From Spirochaetaceae bacterium (GTDB lineage: Bacteria; Spirochaetota; Spirochaetia; Treponematales; Breznakiellaceae), in assembly GCA_031269165.1 (NCBI GenBank), contig JAISZQ010000216.1:1-12204 (forward strand): a stretch of DNA of 12,204 nucleotides, read 5' to 3'. The notes beneath the pieces were generated by a model that saw nothing but the letters and a program-made list of their open reading frames with translations, did not search any database and was not told the origin of the DNA. The position numbers were made by a program, and so were the translations under genes. Below, in pieces: positions 6,261 to 11,148 of the stretch (position 1 is the stretch's first letter; each line of letters starts with the position of its first letter).

Positions 6261-7316
6261 TTACTGAGCCGAACGCACCATCGTCAGCAGGTTGCTCAAG
6301 TTATTTTGCTGGGCAAAACGATCCTGAATCGGCAACGCGATCGCCTTGAATGCGGCAATATCCACATCCGCAAAGTTGGTCACTTCCGCGCCGTCCGCAA
6401 TAACTTTGGCCTTGGACTCCTCAAACATCCTGATCGTGACGGCCCGTTCCTCCTCGGTGGCAATCCTGCTCGCCTCGGTAACCCACGCCTTTTGCTGGTC
6501 GGTCAGCTTGTCCCAGAACGCGCCGGACGTCATAAACAGCCGCGTGGTGTAATCATGATGCGTCTCGCTGACATAGTGTCCGTTCGGGGTCTTGTGATGT
6601 TCCTTGAGCATGAAGTTCGTGTAGTCGTTTTCCGCCGAATCGACAACGCCCTGCTGGAGCGCCTGATACAACTCGCCCCACGCCACCGAGACCGGAATCG
6701 CGCCGCACGCCTTCCAGAAATCCTGCATAACCTGGGCGCTCTGCCCGCGCAACGTTACCCCCTTGAGATCGGCGGGCGTAACGACGCGCTTCTTGCCGTA
6801 GTAATCCCGCACGGAGGACGACCAGTAACCCAGCACGCGGAACCGGTTCCCCGTCTTGTTGGCAATGATAGACTTCATCTCGTTCCCGAAATCCCCGTCC
6901 AGCGCCGCCGCCCAGTGGTCAAAACTGTTAAAGAGATACATCAGCGACAGCGTGTCGACTTCCGGCACCCCGATGGCCGTCATGAAGCCCGGCGACGCGT
7001 TGATAATGTCAACCGCCCCGATGTCCAGCTTCTCCACCAGTTCCGACTCGTTTTCCCCCATCGTCCCGTGGTGCGTGATCACCGCAATCGTATTGCCGGA
7101 AAGCTGCTCGATGACCTCTTTGAACTTGTTGGCCCCATACACGTAGGGATTTTCCATCGAAGTCTGGTTATGCGCCACCGTGATCGTCAACGGCTTTCCC
7201 GCGCTTCCCGTTGCCCCGGCACTTCCCGCCGCCCCTTTTTGCTTGTTGCACCCCGCGAACGCGAAAACCATCGCAACCGCCACCACTACTAAAACCGCCC
7301 ATAAAACCTTTTTCAT
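6261..7316 (-). CDS. dctP: TRAP transporter substrate-binding lipoprotein
   Basis: A 351-residue extracytoplasmic binding protein. The first 22 residues are a lipoprotein signal peptide (M-K-K, hydrophobic core, then F-A-G before C23), followed by a small Gly/Ala/Ser linker. The DctP fold is shown by L-T-I-T-V-A-H-N-Q near 41-49, T-P-A-D-L-K-G-V-T-L-R-G with the arginine that normally holds the substrate carboxylate, and G-V-V-D-S-A-E-N-D-Y-T-N-F. The substrate is thus probably an organic or sugar acid; its neighbour DlgD suggests 2,3-diketo-L-gulonate or a relative. Start: ATG at 7316 with GAGGGAG in front; the frame is open upstream to 7469, but the signal peptide fixes the start. A separate promoter may lie at 7442-7447. 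Confidence 0.95.
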   Translation of the reverse strand: MKKVLWAVLVVVAVAMVFAFAGCNKQKGAAGSAGATGSAGKPLTITVAHNQTSMENPYVYGANKFKEVIEQLSGNTIAVITHHGTMGENESELVEKLDIGAVDIINASPGFMTAIGVPEVDTLSLMYLFNSFDHWAAALDGDFGNEMKSIIANKTGNRFRVLGYWSSSVRDYYGKKRVVTPADLKGVTLRGQSAQVMQDFWKACGAIPVSVAWGELYQALQQGVVDSAENDYTNFMLKEHHKTPNGHYVSETHHDYTTRLFMTSGAFWDKLTDQQKAWVTEASRIATEEERAVTIRMFEESKAKVIADGAEVTNFADVDIAAFKAIALPIQDRFAQQNNLSNLLTMVRSAQ

Positions 7317-7421
7317 AAAACACTCCCTCAAAAAATAATATATAAGAACACCTAAAAACGTCTGTTTCAGATGGGTTCTCAAAAACATACACGGCACATT
7401 GCCTTTTTGTCCGCGAATACG

Positions 7422-7483
7422 CGCCATACATGGCGTTGCACATAATACCATGACAAGGGAACCGCGCATTGCGCTGATTGCGC
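7422..7483 (-). promoter_or_regulatory. Candidate internal promoter and operator before dctP
   Basis: On the minus strand an extended -10, TGGTATTAT (TATTAT at 7447-7442), would start transcription near 7435. The 14-base palindrome CGCCAT-GT-ATGGCG (7435-7422) then covers about +1 to +14, a usual repressor position. Upstream, GCGCAAT occurs twice nine bases apart (7483-7477 and 7474-7468), the second inside the palindrome GCGCAATGCGC (7474-7464), where an activator could sit. No -35 is evident. No regulator gene is in the window. Confidence 0.4.
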
Positions 7484-7542
7484 CCTATAGAGCGGCGCGG
7501 ATAACACCCGCCTATTCGCAACGCCCCCCGAAGGCATCCCCA

Positions 7543-8544
7543 TCAAAGGGCTTTCACCGCGTTCCAGATGGCCTCGTTCACCGGAATCCCCTGGTGCAGG
7601 TTCTCTTCGCGCACCCGCTTCTCCCGTTCGCTGGGATACCGTATCGGAGAAGCCCCTTCCGCCGGGACGGACGCCTTGATGTCCGCGATGATCGCGTCAA
7701 TCTTTTCCGCTCCGCCTAAAGACGCATCCACGTTCATGGCGATAAACATCTGGTTCAGGCCGTACTCGTCTTCCGGCGTCGTCCCCTGCTTGCCGATTTC
7801 GCCTATCGTTTTGCCGCCGGAAAGAACGGAGGCCATCATGTCCATCAGCACGGAAAAGCCCGACCCCTTCCAGAAACCGATGGGAAGTACCCGCCAAGTC
7901 TTCGCGATGGCATCCGGGTCTGTCGTGAGGTTCCCGTTTTCGTCATACCCGCCCGCCACCGGCAGTTGTTTCCCGGCAAGTTGCGCCGATTCGATGGCCC
8001 CATACGAAAATTGCGCCATCGCGCCGTCAAACAGCACATAACTATCCCCATAAGGCACGCAAAACACCAGCGGATTGTTGCCGATACGGCAGTCCGCCCC
8101 GCCCCACACCGGCATATTCGGCATCGTAGTCGTCCAGCAGATCGCCGCGCACCCCGCCAACGCCGCCTGAATCCCAAACGCCCCGCCGCGCATCCAGTGA
8201 TTCGTGTTCCGCAACGCGACCACGCCCGCCCCGTTCTTCTTGGCCAAGTCAATAGCCCGATCCATACAGAAGACCGCGTTGGTATTCCCCATGCCGAGCC
8301 GCCCGTCCCACACCTCAAGCGCCCCCAGCGCCGAGACCTGCTCAGGCCGGTTATGCGGCTTGATAAGCCCCTTCTTTACCATGGAAATGATCCGTGAGAA
8401 CCGATTTAATCCGTGGGAGTAAACACCGGAGAGCGAAGTCTCCGCCAGATTGCGCGCGCACATCGCGGCAATTTCTTCGGGAACGCCGTACTTTATCAGC
8501 CGATCGTTCATCACCTCATACAATTCATCATAACTAACACGCAT
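7543..8544 (-). CDS. dlgD: 2,3-diketo-L-gulonate reductase (YiaK/DlgD type)
   Basis: A 333-residue member of the malate/L-lactate dehydrogenase-like NAD(P)H reductase family, almost exactly the length of E. coli YiaK (332), which reduces 2,3-diketo-L-gulonate to 3-keto-L-gulonate. Matching segments: S-G-V-Y-S-H-G-x-N-R-F with the catalytic-position H44, A-L-R-N-x-N-H-W-M-R-G-G, I-C-W-T-x, R-I-G-x-N-P-L, A-G-x-Q-L-P-V-x-G-G and G-x-W-K-G-S-G. Start: ATG at 8544 gives the family N-terminus and has GAAGGGAG six to eight bases upstream; an extension to 8619 would run through the leader. It is first in the operon, ahead of the TRAP genes, like yiaK before yiaMNO. The exact substrate is inferred from family. 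Confidence 0.9.
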   Translation of the reverse strand: MRVSYDELYEVMNDRLIKYGVPEEIAAMCARNLAETSLSGVYSHGLNRFSRIISMVKKGLIKPHNRPEQVSALGALEVWDGRLGMGNTNAVFCMDRAIDLAKKNGAGVVALRNTNHWMRGGAFGIQAALAGCAAICWTTTMPNMPVWGGADCRIGNNPLVFCVPYGDSYVLFDGAMAQFSYGAIESAQLAGKQLPVAGGYDENGNLTTDPDAIAKTWRVLPIGFWKGSGFSVLMDMMASVLSGGKTIGEIGKQGTTPEDEYGLNQMFIAMNVDASLGGAEKIDAIIADIKASVPAEGASPIRYPSEREKRVREENLHQGIPVNEAIWNAVKAL

Positions 8545-8597
8545 TCGCCGTCTCCCTTCACCAAAGGTATCAATATGCAAGTTGTTTGAACGCGCCC

Positions 8598-8608
8598 TGT
8601 GCAGCACA
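8598..8608. promoter_or_regulatory. Small palindrome in the dlgD leader, possible operator
   Basis: TGTGC-A-GCACA is a perfect 11-base inverted repeat lying about 30-40 bases downstream of the predicted start of the dlgD transcript. Its position suits a roadblock operator, but a site this short can occur by chance. Confidence 0.25.
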
Positions 8609-8645
8609 CGAGTCGGCAAGCGTAAAAGAACCCCTCACACCTTCC

Positions 8646-8675
8646 AGTATAAACCCGCCTCTTTTTCCCTGTCAA
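8646..8675 (-). promoter_or_regulatory. Main promoter of the dlgD-TRAP operon
   Basis: A perfect -35 TTGACA (8675-8670) and a -10 TATACT (8651-8646, five of six) are 18 bases apart; TTATAC one base earlier gives 17. It is the best sigma70-type promoter in the window. The leader to the dlgD ATG is about 95 bases. Confidence 0.7.
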
Positions 8676-8856
8676 GAAAAATCTTTCTGCCGTCCTTATA
8701 AAGAATAGGCCGAATCCCCGCAACCCTCGCGGTATAGTCATTCTCCCCAAGAATACCTATAAGGGGAAGTCTCCCCCTCGCTCCAGCCCGCTCTCCGGTC
8801 GATATGTCCGCACCTAAAGGCGCGTCCACACCTCCCTCCGTTTGGTCATCCGCTAC

Positions 8857-8992
8857 CCCCTCTACGGGGACAAAACCATGCAGTGCATGGTGGCCAAGCG
8901 TTGCTTGGCTTGGTGGGCGTACCTTAAGCAAACCGCAGGGTTTGCTCAGCGTCCACGGACGGACGCATTACTGAAGCACACCTACGGTGTGC
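8857..8992. repeat. Cluster of six short hairpins with unrelated arms
   Basis: In order: CCCC/GGGG (8857-8869); CCATGC/GCATGG, loop AGT (8876-8890); GCCAAGC/GCTTGGC, loop GTT (8893-8909); AGCAAACC/GGTTTGCT, loop GCAG (8927-8946); GCGTCC/GGACGC, loop ACGGAC (8949-8966); GCACACC/GGTGTGC, loop TAC (8976-8992). The second and third, and the fourth and fifth, are separated by only two bases. All the stems are perfect, yet the arms do not resemble each other. A 61-codon frame crosses the region (8842-9027) but looks non-coding. Confidence 0.75.
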
Positions 8993-9180
8993 CACGCCCC
9001 GGCCGGAAACCCGAAACAGGACGTTGAGGGTTGTAGGTCACCCCCCGTAACGCCCCCGACACCCCCCCCCAAAACGGCCTCAGGGAAGGCCTCCCCCCGC
9101 CGCAACGTGTAAAACCTGTCAAAGCCTTAATGTTTTTCACTTTTTTCACGCTTTTTTCGTGTTTGATTAAAGCAACGCGG

Positions 9181-9209
9181 CTGGCAACGCCTTATATAGA
9201 GGGTATAAG
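9181..9209 (+). promoter_or_regulatory. Candidate promoter of the element B gene
   Basis: CTGGCA (9181-9186) and TATAAG (9204-9209) are 17 bases apart. The -10 matches five of six consensus bases. Same position relative to the gene as in element A. Confidence 0.45.
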
Positions 9210-9239
9210 GCCGTTCCGAAACTTCTGTGTCGGAATAGC
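9210..9239 (+). promoter_or_regulatory. Palindrome at the transcription start of the element B gene
   Basis: GCCGTTCCGAAAC (9210-9222) faces GTGTCGGAATAGC (9227-9239) across the same TTCT loop as in A. A G-T pair in A is a G-C pair here, while two other pairs are lost (C-A and A-G) and one became G-T. The fold is largely kept. Confidence 0.5.
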
Positions 9240-9264
9240 CCCATTTCTCTACAGGAAGGTGTTT

Positions 9265-9771
9265 ATGAAAGGGCCACGAGAATTAGCAGAGAATGTCTGG
9301 TACGAGGTGCGTACCGAGATTAATGTTGGCGAGCCTTTGTTCCGGCTGGCGTGGGCGGTGACGCTCTTCTACCGCGTCCTCATCGAAACGAAGGCGAAAT
9401 TCGGTTTCGAGATGCGCGGGCTTGTGCTCGACGGGGCGCGGCTCTCGTTTTACATCAAGCCCGCCAACGGGCTTGAGCTCCCGAAGATCATGCAGTGGAT
9501 GAAACAGACGTTCTCGGTCCGGTTCAACGTGCGGACGGGAAGAAAGGCGCATCTTTGGGGAGAGCGGTACTGGTCGGAGATTCTCGCGGGGGAGCCGCCG
9601 CCTGAAGCGGAAGAGGTGGACTGGGATGCGGTCGGGGCGGAGGCAAAGACACCAATCCCGGAAGTAATGGCCTACGCGCTGAGTTGGGACAGCCTAAGGA
9701 CGGGGATCTGGGAGGCGAAAACGAGTTTTTCGCCCAAAAACCAGCCCTCCCCCGTGTTTCCGCCCGGCTAA
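9265..9771 (+). CDS. Y1/RAYT-type transposase-like protein without HUH residues (copy B)
   Basis: A 168-residue paralogue of the protein at 2722-3228, differing at 15 positions (about 91% identity by hand count). The HUH region here reads A-R-L-S at 58-61, again without histidine; residue 59 differs between copies (W in A, R in B), as if no longer under metal-binding constraint. The conserved blocks K-F-G-F, R-F-N-x-R-x-G-R and H-L-W-G-E-R-Y are unchanged. Start: ATG at 9265, eight bases or fewer after AGGAAGG, equivalent to 2722 in A. I counted at least 20 silent differences between the two genes, so replacements are relatively rare. Function unknown; DNA hairpin binding is a hypothesis from the RAYT family. 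Confidence 0.7.
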   Translation: MKGPRELAENVWYEVRTEINVGEPLFRLAWAVTLFYRVLIETKAKFGFEMRGLVLDGARLSFYIKPANGLELPKIMQWMKQTFSVRFNVRTGRKAHLWGERYWSEILAGEPPPEAEEVDWDAVGAEAKTPIPEVMAYALSWDSLRTGIWEAKTSFSPKNQPSPVFPPG

Positions 9772-9772
9772 C

Positions 9773-9904
9773 CGGGGGCAAAGCCCCCGCTTCACGGCCA
9801 AAAACGACATCACAAACAGCCTCGACTCCCCGTCCAAAGACGACGGGCCATCGCCCAACGATGGCCCCAGGGACAGTCTGCCCCGTCCGCCACAGGCGGA
9901 CGGG
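9773..9904. repeat. Four hairpins downstream of the element B gene
   Basis: CGGGGGC/GCCCCCG, loop AAA (9773-9789, shared with element A); CCCGTC/GACGGG, loop of seven (9829-9847); GGGCCATCG/CGATGGCCC, loop CCCAA (9845-9867); CCCGTCCGCC/GGCGGACGGG, loop ACA (9882-9904). The last two are nine- and ten-base perfect stems. The second and third overlap by three bases. None is followed by a T-run, so these are not ordinary terminators, though they could slow transcription. Confidence 0.65.
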
Positions 9905-9964
9905 CAACGTGAGGTTTTTGGACAGGCTCTTAGGTTGCTGACCGTGGTTGATTATCCTGGGGGC

Positions 9965-9993
9965 TTGCCGTCATCGCGCTTTTCGGGTAGAGT
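9965..9993 (+). promoter_or_regulatory. Candidate promoter of tRNA-Arg
   Basis: TTGCCG (9965-9970) and TAGAGT (9988-9993) are exactly 17 bases apart, each matching four of six consensus positions. The -10 ends 11 bases before the tRNA, giving a start just upstream of the mature 5' end. Confidence 0.45.
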
Positions 9994-10004
9994 ACCGGAA
10001 CCAG

Positions 10005-10078
10005 GGCCCTATAGCTCAATTGGAAAGAGCATCGCCCTTCTAAGGCGAGGGTTGGCGGTTCGATCCCGTCTAGGGTCG
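10005..10078 (+). tRNA. tRNA-Arg, anticodon TCT (reads AGA)
   Basis: The cloverleaf folds completely by hand. The seven-pair acceptor is GGCCCTA (10005-10011) with TAGGGTC (10071-10077), one G-T. The D stem is GCTC/GAGC. The anticodon stem is TCGCC/GGCGA around CTTCTAA, with anticodon at 10039-10041. The T stem is GGCGG/CCGTC around TTCGATC. The discriminator is G at 10078. CCA is not encoded, so it must be added afterwards. The last nine bases overlap the 3' end of mobA on the other strand. Confidence 0.95.
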
Positions 10079-10726
10079 CAACGCTTCGGCGCGGCGCAGG
10101 TCTTCCGCATTGTTTATATTCCAAAACATCGTTTCTCCGCCGAAACGGGCGATTTCTTCCGCGTCAAAGAGGCGGAGGGACGCGCTTTCGATGAAGGGGG
10201 TGAGTTTGTAGGCCCCTTTTTCCAGCGCGGCTCGTGCGGAATGGGCGAGGGTCGTGCGGTAAAAGGCGTTGAAGGGCTCGTAGCCCGCGTTTTTTTGGCC
10301 CGGTTTGGGGGCGGCGCGATAGATATAGATGTCTTTCGGGGCGGCGCGGGCGGCATCTTCGGCATCCGCTTTGATTAAGGCGGCCGCATACCGGATAAAG
10401 TCGGCGTTGACAAAGGGCATATCGCACGCGCACACGAAAAGATAGTCGCCCGTCCCCGCGCAGAGTCCCGCATAGATCCCGGCAAGCGACCCCGCGCCGA
10501 GAATGTCCGGGACGACGGTCACGCGGCGGTCAGGCGCAACGCTATCCGCACGACACGAGAGCAGCACGTGGGGGAAGATGCCTGCCAACGTGGTGATAAG
10601 GCCGTCCAGCACGGAAACGCCGTGGAGCGTGAGGGTTTTCTTGTCGTACCCCAAGCGGCTGCCCGTTCCGCCGCCAAGAATGAGGGCGCTTTGGCAGATG
10701 TTTTGACTGCCGTCTTTACCGGTCAT
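10070..10726 (-). CDS. mobA: Molybdenum cofactor guanylyltransferase
   Basis: A 218-residue nucleotidyltransferase that joins GMP to molybdopterin to make the guanine dinucleotide cofactor of Mo/W enzymes such as formate dehydrogenase. Signature: L-I-L-G-G-G-x-G-S-R-L-G-x-D-K-K at residues 15-30 (family L-A-G-G-x-x-R-M-G-x-D-K), C-D-M-P-F with D102 as likely metal ligand, and N-I-N-N-A-E-D-L near the end. The second position of the first motif is glycine rather than the usual alanine. ATG at 10726 is preceded by GGGGAAG. The stop lies in the acceptor stem of the convergent tRNA-Arg. A related NTP-transferase role is possible, but MobA fits best. Confidence 0.85.
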   Translation of the reverse strand: MTGKDGSQNICQSALILGGGTGSRLGYDKKTLTLHGVSVLDGLITTLAGIFPHVLLSCRADSVAPDRRVTVVPDILGAGSLAGIYAGLCAGTGDYLFVCACDMPFVNADFIRYAAALIKADAEDAARAAPKDIYIYRAAPKPGQKNAGYEPFNAFYRTTLAHSARAALEKGAYKLTPFIESASLRLFDAEEIARFGGETMFWNINNAEDLRRAEALRP

Positions 10727-10790
10727 GGCTTCCCCGTTCCCGCGCCGCAGAGCACGCCTCTGGGCGGGTGCTGTTGAGCGAGCGGCCCCC

Positions 10791-11072
10791 CGTCATTGCG
10801 AACCTGCGGCAATTTGCCGTTGGTGAAGCAATCCAGACGAGGGGCGTTCTCCTTGGATTGCTTCGCTCCGCCTCGCAATGACGCGAGAACCATTGTCATT
10901 GCGAGGAGCGAAGCGACGAAGCAATCCAGCCGTGGCATGCCTTCCCACTGGATTGCTTCGCTCCGCTCGCAATGACGGGTTGCTCGCTCGCAATGACAAC
11001 TCTCCCCGTCATTGCGAACCAACGGCAACACAGTTGCCGTTGGTGAAGTAATCCAGACGAGGGGCGTTCTCC
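10791..11072. repeat. Cluster of GTCATTGCGA...GAAGCAATCCAG palindromic repeats
   Basis: This fills most of the gene-free stretch 10727-11147. Copies: 10791-10836 (+), 10855-10883 (-), 10895-10929 (+), 10948-10977 (-), 10981-10997 (-, partial) and 11007-11056 (+). Copies 1 and 6 are followed by the same 16 bases (ACGAGGGGCGTTCTCC at 10837-10852 and 11057-11072). Copies 2-4 have the ordinary GAGC...GAAGC core. Copies 1 and 6 have a different core; in copy 6 this is an 11-bp hairpin, 11018-11044. Adjacent opposite copies form larger palindromes. I know this repeat type from intergenic DNA of many unrelated bacteria. Confidence 0.85.
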
Positions 11073-11119
11073 TCCCGAAGGGGGGCCTCGGCCCGTTCTC
11101 CTCACGACACGCCCACGGA

Positions 11120-11148
11120 AAGCCCCTGCGGGGCCCTCCGAGGGGCTT
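11120..11148 (-). terminator. Hairpin right after the TraB-family gene
   Basis: On the minus strand AAGCCCCT and AGGGGCTT pair over a 13-base loop, beginning at the stop codon, and are followed by only three Ts. A weak intrinsic terminator, or another member of the region's hairpin population. Confidence 0.4.

Larger units (their letters stand above)
8760..9930 (+). mobile_element. Repeat element B with an HUH-less transposase-like gene
   Basis: The core 9049-9805 repeats 2506-3262 of element A. At the left both copies share a GGGGGA/TCCCCC hairpin followed by TCGCTCC (8763-8783 in B), then a CGCTACCCCC block. B then carries well over 100 extra bases full of hairpins before the two copies rejoin near 9041. 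At the right, past 9805, B continues with three further hairpins and ends in TTTGGACAGGC (9917-9927), an inverse of the CCTGTC motif. The left terminal motif of A is absent in B, so B may be truncated or rearranged. The stretch 8676-8759 before it holds no gene. Confidence 0.6.

Noticed and set aside
6237..7292. A 351-codon plus-strand frame opposite dctP
   Set aside because: Arg/His/Pro-rich translation without motifs, opposite a certain gene with a signal peptide.
8842..9027. A 61-codon frame across the hairpin cluster
   Set aside because: No ribosome binding site, atypical composition, and its sequence is determined by the hairpins; element A has no equivalent.
9930..10124. A 64-codon minus-strand frame over the tRNA
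   Set aside because: It is the reverse translation of the tRNA-Arg gene, a common false gene call.
8857..11072. CRISPR array
   Set aside because: There are no regularly spaced identical repeats with unique spacers, and no cas genes. The hairpin arms differ from each other, and the repeat cluster has alternating orientation.
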